A stretch of 64,000 nucleotides of DNA from Escallonia rubra. Lineage: Eukaryota; Streptophyta; Magnoliopsida; Escalloniales; Escalloniaceae. This document shows, piece after piece, positions 10,861 through 23,184 of the stretch. The DNA lies in NCBI GenBank assembly GCA_033065855.1, contig JAVXUO010001613.1, forward strand, positions 124,001 to 188,000. The letters are read 5' to 3'. Under the pieces are notes generated by a model. That model was not told the origin of the DNA, made no database searches, and saw nothing but the letters and a program-made list of their open reading frames with translations. Position 1 is the first letter of the stretch; each line of letters begins with the position of its first letter. Both the position numbers and the translations under genes were made by a program.

Positions 10861-12190
10861 TTTGATTTGTCACATAAATAATTCATTATGACCGTATATA
10901 TTCAGTTCAATGTTTATACAACGTTAAGTTAAAATTAGCATATAGAATAAGAAAAAGAGAAGAAGAAAGAAGAACGGTAATCAGAACAGCTCAAGCAATT
11001 AGTTAGCCTTAGGCAAGAGTTGCACCCTGGTTTGAATCGGTCAATCTTCTATTTGGAGCTTTCATTGTTCCTTTTATCAAGTATAATGATGCTAATCGAG
11101 CTTTAACGACTTCTATTGACTTCTTTTTACATAAGAGAACTAAGTTTTGTTTGTGTTATGTTAAATTTAAGTTCTTAAAACACATGCAACCAGCGCAAAA
11201 ACAAAAGAAGAAGAAGAAGAAGAAGAAAATATAAATACACAAAATTATGGAGATGAAGATTTAACGTGATTTGACTTCTTGCCTATGTCAACAGGAAAGA
11301 GACGATGATGTTACTATAAAGTGGAGAAGTTAAAATGAAAATTTCATTCAGTCACTCAGTTCTAATTTCAATGCGTACCCCAACTTCCCTCACTATTGAT
11401 GCATAAGCATAATAAACTTATTTGGTTTGTCTTACTCGTAAACACTTTAAGGCTCTTAACATTTGAGTTACAATCATAAACTCTTAATGACTTGCACTTT
11501 CTTATGCTCAAAATAGAATTTACTCGTTATATTTGTTTTAATTTGACTTGTCATAAGTAGTTCACATTCACTATATGTGTTCAATCCGGTGTTTATGCAA
11601 CACTAAAATTATCGTAACGAATAAGAAAAAGATGAGAAGAAAGAAAGAAGAACAATAACCACCAGAAAAGCTCAAGCAATTAGCCTTTAGGCAAGAGTTG
11701 CACCCTGATTTAATTTAAATGAATCAATCTTCAACTGGAGCTTCTCTAGCTCGTTCCTTTTGTCGAGAATATATAATGATGCGAAACGAGCTTTAATGAG
11801 TTCTATTAACTTCCTTCACGGAAGAGAACTCAGTTTGCTTGTTCTACTTTTTAGTTTAAGTTTCTAAAACACATGCAACCAGCACAACAAAAAAAGAAGA
11901 AAATATAAAAATATGTCATACACACATGGAAATGAAGATTTGTTCGGCCTCTTACTTATTATGTTAACAGGGAAGACATCGACGATGTTATTATAAAGTG
12001 GAGAAAATACAGCAGAAATTTCATTCAGCTCCAAATTCTAAACACATCCGAAATTCACCTCACTATTTTTCTCTTAGCGTAATAAAACTCTATGTGACTT
12101 GTCTTACTCACTATTTCTATTATAAAACACTTTAGAACGCTCTAACATATAAGCTACAATTCATAAGCAATTAATGACTTGCACTCTCTT
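10861..12190. repeat. Two tandem copies (about 676-bp period) of an LTR-related repeat
   Basis: Copy 1 (10861-11536) and copy 2 (11537-12190) share, in order, GAATAAGAAAAAG, AGCTCAAGCAATTAG, GGCAAGAGTTGCACCCTG, ATAATGATGC, AAAACACATGCAACCAGC, GAAGATTT, TATAAAGTGGAGAA, and TTAATGACTTGCACT. The block with TTTAACGTGATT also occurs in the insert at 7.6-8.3 kb, so I take these as old LTR-derived pieces. A GAA run lies at 11206-11227. No coding region. The copies have clearly diverged, so the event is old. Confidence 0.65.
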
Positions 12191-13006
12191 TATCTCTCTA
12201 GTTAACTCACGGTGTAACTGTGACTTTAACTCTCAATGCCCAAGGCATGGTGTGTAAGACCTTTAGCTCTCAAAGGTTAAAATTTTTCAGACACTGCAAT
12301 ATGTATACGTAAAAAAAGTTCAAGGACCAGTGCACCACAACTTTAGCTTTATAATAGGGGAACATTCACTATGAATTTGTCTGCACCTCCCAACATGGTG
12401 TAAGATGACCAAGTTATCTAACTTGAATTCGTAGCATTTGTTTCCCATCACATATGAAAGACGTTAGACTTGGAACTTGAAATGTTTGTTCAAAAGGCGG
12501 TGGCTAGTCCCCATGTGCGAAAATGAAGGCAATATCCAACATTTTGGTTGTACGAGACGTCACTCGTTTAGAGAAACTTATTTGATGACTCGGAGGAAAC
12601 CGTCCCAGAACTGCTTCGTTAACTTGGGATGGCGAACTTGCCCAAGTTTGAGCCAGCTTGGAGAGGCAAGAGTTGTGCCTTGTCTGAGTTGAGTTTGTTC
12701 CATTCTGCAGCAACACTAGATGCACAAAATCTAGACTTGATGCTCTCATTGAGCTTGGAATGACAAGAACAATGTGCTGCACCAAACCATAAAGATTCAC
12801 ACTTTACACATGAATCCTCGACCAAGATTAGTATAACATCCAAGAGACTGTCTAACATTACACACAGCCTTTACCCAGATTTTGCCTGATATTACATATG
12901 CCTGTTGCATAGGCTACAGCTTTATGAGCTTATTTTACATTTTTCTCAACTAAGTACACATGATCCACCCCTGGATACGGAAAGGGCTCAATCCACTTCT
13001 TCGGAT
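12191..13006. other. Intergenic, 3' flank of the glyoxalase gene
   Basis: No exon of a known family. The right part should hold the 3' UTR of the leftward glyoxalase-like gene that ends at 13007. Open frames on both strands at 12477-12858 show no known domain. Confidence 0.5.
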
Positions 13007-16000
13007 CTAAGTGCTAGCAACCTCCAACCCGTTACCTGCACGTTTCAGTACGGTTGAGATGCGGGATCCCAGCTAATCAATACTTGGTGGAGAAAATATA
13101 AGAAGGCTACAAATCAGTAGTTGAAACATGATTAAAACCGTCGAATGTTAACCAATCAAGTGAACATGTTGCAAACTTCCACCAGAGGTTGTATACGTTC
13201 CTTTGTGTGGAAGTCAAACAAATATTAATGCTCAGGTAAATTTTGGAAAAAACCAGAAATGAACTCACCATCAGGATCAAAGAAGAATACTTGCTTGGTC
13301 TTCCCATTTGGTTGAGTCCTCTCATGTGTCTCAATTCCTTTCTCCTGCACAGTACAGCAACAGCACATTTGCATAGCTTACTCAATCCAAAGAAAAGAAG
13401 TGTTCTTGACCAAAGTACAATTTCCAAAAGGTAAGAAGGGATCCGTGTGTCACCACAGGCAGCCTGTTGTCTGCTTGAAGATGTTAAATTTCGCCTTATT
13501 TTTCTAGATGTATACTACAAAATCAATGATAAATATGTGAAAATCCTGACCCCTGTTGCACTTGATCGCAGCGTCCTGGCAAATTACACTTTCAGGCAAC
13601 TATTACTGCAAGGCAAGGCTCTGATACAGTTTTGGCAGATGGCTAACATATGGACTTTGCAAGCTTTGCCTTTCTAATGGTTTTCCGGCTGATTCATAGC
13701 CAGAGGCCTTATGATTGGCAGTTCATGGAGTCATCGTGGCGTCTAGTTACCCTGTTGGCAATGACAATCAAAGGAATGCAGATCTGCAATTCCATCAATT
13801 GGAAGATTTGTGTTTCCAAAAGGGAATTTGGCAGAATCACGCGAAATAAATCGAAGGTGGTGCTGCCATCTAGAAGAGCATCTCCGCCGAGAGACTAATG
13901 GTTTTATGGTGGCAATTGCTGCTCTATCGAGGAATACTTGATCAGAATTTTTCAATTGATATTGGCTTTCAGTTCATAACCAGTGACAGTTTGATGTGTA
14001 AATTGCATGCGATGCACAAGTCCTTTCCTCCTTTCGTTAAAGGAGAATTCCTAGTCCCTTGCTTCATCAAATTTATATTTCATATTGTTAAAACCTGGTA
14101 TCCAACCCAAAAGCATGCTGGTAAAAAGAATAAGCCCACTAGGTATAAGAAGAAAATCCACCAGTTATTAGTAACACTAACCCATGTGGAATACATCTTA
14201 AAACCCACCCTTACGTGAAACATGAGATTAGGTGATAATCAAGAACGTCGAGAGCCTCAATCTGAAGTACGGCATGTGAGGATGAGAATAAAGAGCCTTG
14301 ACCCAAATTACGGCACAAGGATGAGAATGAAATTGGTAATGGGTCTGGCTCTTGTACGATGTTAAAACCTGGTGTCTAACTTAAAAAAGCATGCTCAAGA
14401 GAAGGAAGAGCCCACCAACTATAGGAGTCGAACCCAATCCCTTCATACAGTCGATGTGGGACTTTAACACCTTCCCTTACGCATAACGTGGAATATTTAG
14501 GTGATCTTGATCCTAGATCTGAATGAAGGGGACTATAGAGAGGTGCACCCTGAAGACCATGGGGGCCCGACACCATTTTAAAGCCTGAAATCCAATCCAA
14601 AAGCATGTTGATAGAAATGATAAGCTCACCACGTATAAGAAGCAAATCCACCGCTTATTTTTAGCCCATGCGGAATATAACCTAACACACATCTTCCGAC
14701 CAATGCAGGATCTAAACCATCCAATGACATTCCACTATCTAAAATCCAGCTCCTATGATATACACTTGAGCTACTCTCGGTTACCTAAATGGCGACTTAT
14801 ATACATCATTTCTTAGCAACACGTCCTTAATTGAGGCCTAATTTAGGCCTTAGTTATAGGGTTTACCTGACATCTTAATTGCTAAACATTTTGTTACTTT
14901 CGAAAGAACTAACCGTCCTTTAATTGAGAATGGATATAAGTTTTGCCTCAGACTTCAAAGAAAAATGCAACACTGCCCGCAATCATTTCTTGGCAGAAGT
15001 CGATATAAATCTTCCCCCTACTGATGATCTTATGTGTAATATAATTTTCATCAATTTGACTTTCTAGCACAAAACACCAAATGAAAAGAACTTGTTATCA
15101 GATCGTGTGAGAAAAAAAAGGTTGCTGATTAAAAAAAATCAGCCCCAAACTTCCTTGAGAAAAGCTCAAGTGCCTAAAGCAAATAAAGTGAAGTTACCAG
15201 TAAATTTTAACTGCCAACTATGCAGATTACTTGGGGAAGACCATTAATGTCCAAATGCTAAGCCACTCTAGATGACTCTGATATCAGCTAAACAGATTCA
15301 TGCAATTGTTACAAACACACTGGCACTGCTCCATCTGGCCCCTCATTTAGATCAGTCCTTAGCCTAGATGATCAATCCTAGTGGAAAATCCTAGGGACAC
15401 TCAAGAAAAGAAGGAAAGGGGGAAACGAAGGCACAATCAAGACATACACTTGGAAAATAATCGATGCTGTCATTTCCACTAAGAATTACATCATCCCTAG
15501 AACTAATCTGTGCTCTCCAAGGTATAGGAAAAACGTAAACATCTTGGCAATATGCCACCCACTCATCAGGATAACGAGAAGGAGAAACACATGAGAAAAA
15601 GGTTTGCTCTTCTCTGCCCGATCATAAATTTTAGGGGAAAGCAAAACTAATTGGAACAAGTTAACCTTGCATCTCTCCCATCCTTAAAATAAAGATTCAG
15701 CTATAATTATTATGGGCCTCAAAAACAACAGAGGGACGACATGCAAAGCTGGTCTTTATTATCCTCCAATTCTCTTCCTTCCTCTAGAAGAATATAAGAA
15801 ATATACAAAGTCATTGTTTTGTTGCTTGCTTGGTTGTTCTCCTTTGATTCCTTTTTAACCTGAGGCTATGCCTCAAGCTTCCAGTGCTTTTATCACACCT
15901 TTTGGCTCTGTTTGTACTACCTTTTACCTTAAACATTCTGCACCTCTCTCCAAGAATTTGGTATGTGAAATGGCTGAAGCATTTATGAATGAAACCCTTT

Positions 16001-18474
16001 AGCTTATTTAGCAGATTCCATGTTACAAAGCCCATAAGAAGTATTCATAAGAACTCACCCATCTCTCCCCATAAAGTCGACTCCCAACATGATGTCACTC
16101 ACTATGAGCCAAGTATTTTGAAAACTTGTTGGTGCCCGTAATTAAAATATTTGGATCACAACGAGCCGCATCATGTTGGAAAGCAACTTTAGGAACCAAA
16201 GTGCGAGAATTTTATCATTACTTTGGAAGAGAACTTGCTAGACTGGCTGTAGCCGTATCGTCCTACAAAAGGGTATATGCATGATAGGGCAGCTGGTTGT
16301 CGTGTAACAAATCTTCAGGTGGATTCTCGAACAGATGAGATTGAGGGAGAAAGACAAATTTAGATGCAAGTGGCACTTAGGAACGAGGCCAAGTACTTTT
16401 CCGGAGATTAGTCACTTTCTCGAAGGTTGCATTTCTGGGGCCAAATCTCACCGGTATGCAAATTCCAATGTGGAGAATTTGTACTTGACCAGAAACTCTT
16501 GGTCAAGTAACCGGGTTGCTAGTGCATAGAAATGTGCACTTAAAGCATGTACCAAAGTTGCTAGAGTCCTGACCAAGGCTGTGTTTATCATAGAAAGGTG
16601 TGTTAATCAGATCAACTTATTTCTCTGGAGTGCTCTTTTGCTACTTTATCTAGACAATTCGTGTTCTCCATCCTCCAATCACAATCCCTTGGAAGTTCAA
16701 GTCTTAGCCTACGAGTGGCTTTTAAATTTGACTCCTCAAGAGCTATCTTATTTCATGCTATATGGACTAATTTCAGTGGTTATACTCATCTGACGTTGGT
16801 TCATACTTCATACTAGGTCTTGGTTCAAACATGATTTGGACTAACTTCAAGGACAATATTTATTTGAATTTGGCTCATACTTGGCCTTCGGGTCCACCCA
16901 CAGGCACCAAAATACACTTTCATGCTGTACAGTTCTCAGTGACCATACTCAATCGAGTTGCATTTTGATTAACTTTGTGATAGCATTCCTCTGAAGGTGT
17001 ATGTGTATTTTGCTCTCTTTGCTGGCATGGTAAGCTTTAGTCAATTTACATACTTGTGTCACAACGGGCGGTGTAAGGCACTTCCCCTATAACTGGGGGT
17101 AATCTACACCGCATATCAAACAAACTCCAACAATTAACAGCCTCCATCTACTAAATTCTGCAAGCAGGCTAGATCTACAACCCCAGAAACCTTTTGAGGC
17201 TGCATAGCCAACAAGGGGTACCGAGACACACACACACACACGGCATAGTGATGCAAGAAAAGTGGCTTGCCTTTGCACATCAATATCCAACATCAGATCA
17301 GAGTCATCGGCATAGTGATGCAAGAAAAGTGCGTTGCCTTTGCACATCAATATCCAACATCAGTGCTGATAGTGAATCTATGATTATCATTGTTCAAAAC
17401 AAAGAATGCCATTCTTCCCAATTTCCTAGTAATTAAATCCAAATGAGTCAGGCACACTTTCTTGGCCTACAAGGAATCACGTAAGCGCATAACTAAGTTT
17501 TAAAAATCGAATTTAGAAAAAGTAGCATAACTGAGTACAAGGAAGCTCCAAGCTTGTATTAGGAGCACAAAAATAAACATAAAACATATTTTGGCACATA
17601 GTACTCCTAAACCTTCTTCCTGCATTTTATGATTTTTGTTCCTTTTGACTCTTTACAAATACCTAGAATAGAATTCAAATATAAAACACTGTATTGAACT
17701 AAAGTAGCAAGTACAGACCTCATACGTATTGCCTCACTAGTTAAAGTGGGCTAACAGCCTAAGTAAAGTCAGTGCTCACATATTCAAATTTGATTCTACG
17801 CATTCGCAAAAAGTCATAGTCAACATTCACATTTTCGAATTGCAGTTTAGGTATTTGCAAAAAGTCTAACGCGAAGGCAATTATAAAAGCTTGACCGAGT
17901 ATAAGAGAACCATAGGAGAGATACCTTGAGGGTCTGAACAAAAGAGTCGAAATTGGACACAGAGAAGCAGACATGATGACCTCTCGGTAGATTCTTCGGA
18001 TCGGCGACAGCTGATGTGGCGCTCCACGGGCCTTCAGGAAGCTTGGTCTTGGGGTCCCTCTCGATAAGGTGAAGAAATAAAGACGAGCCCAGCTTGAGCC
18101 ATATCACCCCAAATTCAAACTTGGGATTTTCTACCTCTTCAAACCCAAAAATCTGCACAACCCATCAAGCAAAACAGTAATTATCAGTCAGAAAAGAAAC
18201 TCAAAACTGCTAGCCCCCCGTTTCATCGAGCTTTGCCTTTCAACTGTCCGCAAAATTCTACATAAAAGACCTTTGTACATGTAGTAAATGTTTATCCAAA
18301 TTCAAATACCAATCAATGTTTCCGTATCAATCCACGACAGAAAGAGTACATTAACAGGCTCACAATAGAGAAGAGATGGCGAGACATGACCTCCTTGTAG
18401 AAATCAGCCAGGCGACGGATATCTGAAGATTCTCTGGAGACATGATTGAGGAAAGCTCCCTTTGCTGCTGCCAT
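13007..18474 (-). CDS. Glyoxalase I-like / VOC superfamily protein
   Basis: Four exons: 18474-18391, 18152-17925, 13344-13269, 13035-13007, giving 138 residues. Phases match at every join, and all introns are GT-AG. Exon 1 encodes FLNHVSRESSDIRRLADFYK, exon 2 IFGFEEVENP...LPRGHHVCFSV, exon 3 GIETHERTQPNGKTKQVFFF, exon 4 NGLEVAST. This is one vicinal-oxygen-chelate domain with the four usual metal ligands in place: H11, H56, H88 and E134. Plant relatives are annotated as lactoylglutathione lyase/glyoxalase I family proteins, but such short single-domain members are not proved to detoxify methylglyoxal, so substrate is unknown. No transit peptide is apparent. Intron 3 is 4.6 kb and repeat-bearing; the last exon is only 29 bases. 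Start chosen because NHV(S/A)RES is the usual N end. Confidence 0.9.
14086..14700. repeat. Three degenerate copies of an interspersed repeat in the glyoxalase intron
   Basis: Copies near 14086-14225, 14360-14480 and 14574-14700 share TTAAAACCTGG-type starts, CCAAAAGCATG, AAGCCCACTA.GTATAAGAAG, AAATCCACC.CTTATT and CTTACG.(G)AA blocks. Divergence is high and the copies are unevenly truncated. This motif set is widespread in plant gaps, but I cannot classify it. It explains part of the unusual length of intron 3. Confidence 0.55.
17227..17363. repeat. (CA)n followed by a 67-bp tandem repeat
   Basis: A short CA run (17227-17240) is followed by two copies, starting at 17242 and 17309, of a unit with GGCATAGTGATGCAAGAAAA, TTGCCTTTGCACATCAATAT and CCAACATCAG. 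Only a few bases differ, so the duplication is fairly recent. It lies in glyoxalase intron 3. Confidence 0.85.
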
Positions 18475-19237
18475 TTTTTATGCAGAATTGATGGGAGTTT
18501 CTGCTGCGGCGATGGGATTCATATAGTCCAGTTCCGTAAACTGATGTTTTCTTCCTGGGCCTAACGGCACGACACGCATGCATAACAGTAATGGCGTGTG
18601 GTCGAAAAACCTTTTACGTCTGTCGAGTTGATGTCACTTTCGTTAAAACTTTCAACCTTGGTAATGAACCTTAACTATGATATTTCGTCACATAATAAAT
18701 AGGAGCAAGTTTTTTGACGGGACTGACCATTTATTCTTGTATACATGTTCTAACAAAATATGCTTCTCTCGATTTGAGCAAAGTTTCTCGAGGATTCAAG
18801 ACGAAGACGAGGAAGACGAATAATATGAATTGCTTGTTTTAAGTTTTAGTGAGGCAATGCGGTTTAAGTTTTGTTGACCCACGAATTCTCATTTGCCCAT
18901 ATCCATTATTAGCACATGATAAATCACTCTAAAACTGAAGAGTCGATTTTAAACCGTCACTATTAATGTGAATGGAATAAAGTTAACCGGTTCATGTTTA
19001 GAGTGAGAAAATATATCCCGCTATAAGGTCTTTTATGCAGGCAAACTTCGGGGTCTTAAGTATTTTATCCCAACTCTATTCACAAATTATGCTCCTGAGG
19101 TTCGCCTTTTGTAGGAGTTGGTGGCAACCATGGTTTGAGCAATTTGACGCCCACAATTTCATTGCTCGGAAGTTGTATAGATCACCATTTGGGAAAGAAA
19201 AACCTCTACTGAAAAACCAAACGAAGATGCCAGAGCA
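18475..19237. other. Intergenic, 763 bp, no gene seen
   Basis: Between the start of the glyoxalase gene and the stop of the LOI1-like gene, both read leftward. It should hold the promoter of the former and the 3' end of the latter. No repeat or RNA recognised. Confidence 0.5.
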
Positions 19238-22051
19238 TTACCAATAATCTCCGCAGGAGCATTGATTATCCCTAAAATGGTGAAACCGATTATTATCTCT
19301 CACAATAATTTCTCGGCCAACAATGCTTGAAATAACTTTAATGGCACTATGGCAGTCAACACAAATCCTGAGATTTTTTGTTATTCTTATCGGGACTCCA
19401 GGCGGGATAACAATGAGGCCGAAGGCGAGGGCAATCTTCTCACTGTGATACCAAACCTCTGATTCTCTCTCTTCCTCTTCTAAATCGTAGAGAGCGAAGT
19501 TGGTGTCAGGCACATAGCCAGTGGCCTTCATATCTCTCCTCAGCTTTGCTAGCATTGCCTGAATCTCAGAGTTCCTCTCATGAGAGGTATCCTTTGCTTG
19601 GAAAACATGGACCGCATTCTGTACAGAGATCCAACTACATCCGGCACCCTTCTTGATTCCCACATCCTCCATGTCCTTCCTCGCAAAGTTGGCTTCTTCC
19701 CACCTGCATTAAGTAACCAAACAGGAAGAGAAACAATATAAGTTCACACAAAAAAACCATTAACTCTCAAAAGACTGGCACAGCCCAAACATTATAACGT
19801 GGATATGATGCATATTCTTCATAACAAAGAGGCGGTAGTTTAGACTAATGATGGCATCATCAGGAGCACCGATAGCTGGACTTTTCAGTTCGCTAGCTTC
19901 CAACAGTCAAATAAGGTAAGACGATCAGCTCCAACTAGTTTGTATACCGACTCTTTTTCCTGGATTTAGAGACACAAACCCTGCAGGTGATACTACTAAA
20001 TTGTGGTGCGAAACAGGCTTTAAGTGGAGAACTACTAACTGAATACAAAACTCCTATTTGCTTGTTAATACTCTGGCTATCTTATGAGTAATACCTATGA
20101 CTAAAATATCAGTGACTTCCATTTCAAAACTACGCCGCTAAAGTTTTTGGATTGGTTCTATTCATAATTAAAAAAATTGCACCGGAGGTGAAGTACTGAA
20201 GTAGCCAATTCTGCTGACCTCCCCTTGTGAATCACAATAGCACAATCGTTTATATAGCATTGGAGAGGTAGTCTATCATCTAACTAGTTAATAGGTATCC
20301 TCAACTAAAGCATCTATTTGAGGTGCATCATATTCATTGAAGTTACAAAAGCTAGTAGAGCTTGAGATAGTCTCGAACCTCAAAGAAGTGAAGTAACTAT
20401 ATAAAGTTAAATGGCGTGAGAATCCTACAGTTTTAATGTAAATGGAGAAATGTAATTACCTGCCAGCAGCTGCAAACATATTTGAAAGCAGTACATGGTT
20501 GCCGGAGTCGAGTGGATCCAGTTTAAATAAGTTGTCAGCTGCAATCTTCCCCAATTCTGGCTTCCCATACACTCTACTGGCCCCTAAAAGTGCCCCCCAA
20601 ATTGAAACGGTTGGTCGGACAGGCATTCTCTTTATAAACTCATAGGCTCTCTCTACCATTCCAGCTCGAGCTAGCATGTCCACAACACATGCATAATGCT
20701 CAGCCCCTGGTACAATACCAAATCTCTCTCTCATCGAGTCAAAAATTTCCATGCCCGCCTTCACTGCCCCAGCCCTACTACATGCCGACAATACGCATAC
20801 TAATGTCACATAATTCGGTACCACCTCAACGCTTTTTGACGTCATTTCCTCAAACAATGCTAGAGCCATGTCTGCATGCCCTTGATGAGCATATCCACCA
20901 ATCAAGGCATTCCAAGTAATCAAGTTTCTCTCAGGCATCTCATGAAATGCTCTCTCACAATTTTCTATGCTACCACATTTTGCATACATGTCAACAAGAG
21001 CACTTCCAACAAACAGATTCACTTCAATGCAACCCTTCACGGCAAGTGCATGAACTGACCTGCCTAATTCAACCCCCGCAAGTCCGGCACACGCGCTAAG
21101 AACGCTCGAGACCATATAATCACTCGGCTCAACACGTACTTCCCTTGACCGCAAAAACGTCGCACAAGCCTTCTCTCCCTCGTCATTCTGTTCGTACATT
21201 GCCACCATCGAGCACCACGAAACCCCATTACGATTCCCAATGCCGATAAAAACCAGCTCCGACATATCGACCTCCCTACACTTCCCGTAAAAGTCAATCA
21301 TCCCGTTCGCGACCGACACATCCCCTTCGTTCCCACTTTGCATCACTAGCCCATGCAACTGCCTCCCAAGCTGCAAATCCGAGGCATCCACGCATGCGTT
21401 AAAAACCGCGCAGAATGTTATCGAATTGGGCTTCCCGCCAGCCCGTCGAAACTCGATAAATGCGCAAAATGCCTTCTCAGGCTTTCCCTCAAGCACCGAA
21501 TTCGAAATAAATGCATTCCACGTAGCAACGTTTCTTTCAGGCATTTCGTCGAACATCTTACTAGCATCCTCTCTTAGGCCCGTCTTACAATACATATCAA
21601 AGGCACTGCAGCCAACAAAAGCGTCGCTGATTTGGCCCTCTTTGACCGCCAAAGCGTGAAGCTGTTTACCGGCGACCGGTGACCGGATGGAACCGGAGGC
21701 TTTGAACGCGCAAGGGAAGGTAAAGTCATTGGGCCTGATGGACTGGCGGAGCATGGTGGAGAAGTGGCGGAGGGCGGACGCGAAATGGCCGTTTTGGACG
21801 TGGCCCGAGATGAGGGAGGTCCAGGTGACGACGGAGCGGTGGTGGGCGGGGGCCAGTGAGAGAACGAGTTGGGCCGAGTTGACCAGGTCGAGCTTGGAGT
21901 ACATGTTGATCAGGTGGTTGGTGAGGAAGGGGGGGAGTGGGGGGTCTAGGGTCCTGATGATTCTGGCGTGGGCGGCTCGGCCGGCAGCGGCGGAGCGAGT
22001 CGACACGGCGGACTCGACGAGTGAGGCGAGCGCGTTCGGGGTGAGGGTCAT
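19238..22051 (-). CDS. LOI1: PPR-DYW mitochondrial RNA editing factor, LOI1/MEF11-like
   Basis: Two exons, 22051-20460 and 19703-19238, giving 685 residues (Arabidopsis LOI1/MEF11, At4g14850, is close to this). The match is near colinear: HARI(I/V)(R/K)TLD.P.PPFL, FLTNHLINMYSKLD, RPNDFTFPCAFKA, GGYAHQG..DMALALFEEM, PGAEHY.C(V/I)VDML. The array is the PLS type, followed by E/E+ motifs and a full DYW deaminase: HSEK zinc-site histidine and glutamate, CVDCH, and the CSCGDYW end. Family knowledge: it edits C to U at several mitochondrial sites, and loss makes plants lovastatin-insensitive. The 756-bp intron (20459-19704, donor GTAATT, acceptor GCAG) falls in the E region (AAAG-R|W), splitting the RNA-reading array from the deaminase module. 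Start MTLTPNALAS at 22051 fits the relative; an in-frame ATG at 22087 is possible. Confidence 0.95.
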
Positions 22052-23184
22052 GGTTAGGCATGTTTCCCATAGATTGCATTGTTGCATGAAAACATTAGAG
22101 TAGTTTGCACCCAAAAAAAATGAAACCATTAGGAGTCATACGCATAAGGATCGTCTGCCCTACACAATTTTATTTAATACGGAATAATAAAAAAAAGGTC
22201 GCTGAAAGTGGTTTGTCTTAATATCACTATATCACGGCTACAAGTAAACTTTATTTGACCAAACCGCGACAATATAAAAGTTGACCATCAAACCTATTAA
22301 ATTGGTCAACTCGAGAAGCGAGTTGATTGTATTCCATTTATGCATATATGCTAATTGATTGTACTCCTTGTAAAATGGTATATTCGTGGTTTGAAGAATG
22401 ATGGAAAGTCCACCTTTTTCGGTGTCACTTAATACCAGTCCTTTTGACCTATGTTGGAGAAAAAGAATACATGATGCAGCACTATTGATATCAGGTTATT
22501 TACAACTGTTGAATCAGGAGGAGCTGAAGTGATAAATAGAAGGGACAAAGAGTGATTTTGTAGTATGTCGAATGATCATCTATTGTCGGCATCATTGTTA
22601 TCGGACCATCCAATATATTCTTCCTTGTTGAGTCCCTTGTATAGCCTTGCACTCTCCTCCAAATTTCCTTCGATGCACAAATTTTAGCAAAACACAGTAG
22701 CTACAATTTTTTGCTTCTCTTTTGTAAGGGTAAAATAGGATAGTCTATTTTTTTTTTAACATTTATTCAATTGGCTTGACATACATTTTAAACGGGCCAA
22801 AATGAAAATCGAGACACGTAAAATAAGACGGAGGGTAGGATGCCTAAATTAAAACTACTCAAAAACTCCAAAAGAAAATTGACAAGGCTAAAATCAAGAC
22901 TTTTTTTTTTGGGTGCTAAATTCACCATTTTTCCCCTCTTTTTTGGGTGGCCAAAGATTGAAAAGTGCATGACCCACCGGTTACCCACTTCCGACGCGTG
23001 GGCTTAACGTTCAATATTCCGCGACTCTCTCACTTCCCGGTCGGTCCCAACTTTTCGCGCCAGTCATGACCTCAAATTTGTAGCGACAAAACCTATTCTT
23101 CCCTTCGTTCATCTTTGGGCTACCCCTACAGGAGAGAGCCAGAGAGAGAGAGGGGGGCAGGGGGGTGATGATCCATGCCTCATA
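22052..23184. promoter_or_regulatory. Head-to-head intergenic region of LOI1-like and TSR2 genes
   Basis: About 1.1 kb separates two divergent starts. The right end, next to TSR2, holds a GA-rich run (23132-23157) in the likely leader. No separate gene is seen. Whether the promoters share elements cannot be judged by eye. Confidence 0.5.

Noticed and set aside
21687-22103. Frames on both strands overlapping the start of the LOI1-like gene
   Set aside because: Shadows of the PPR coding sequence; the gene frame is the only one with repeats.
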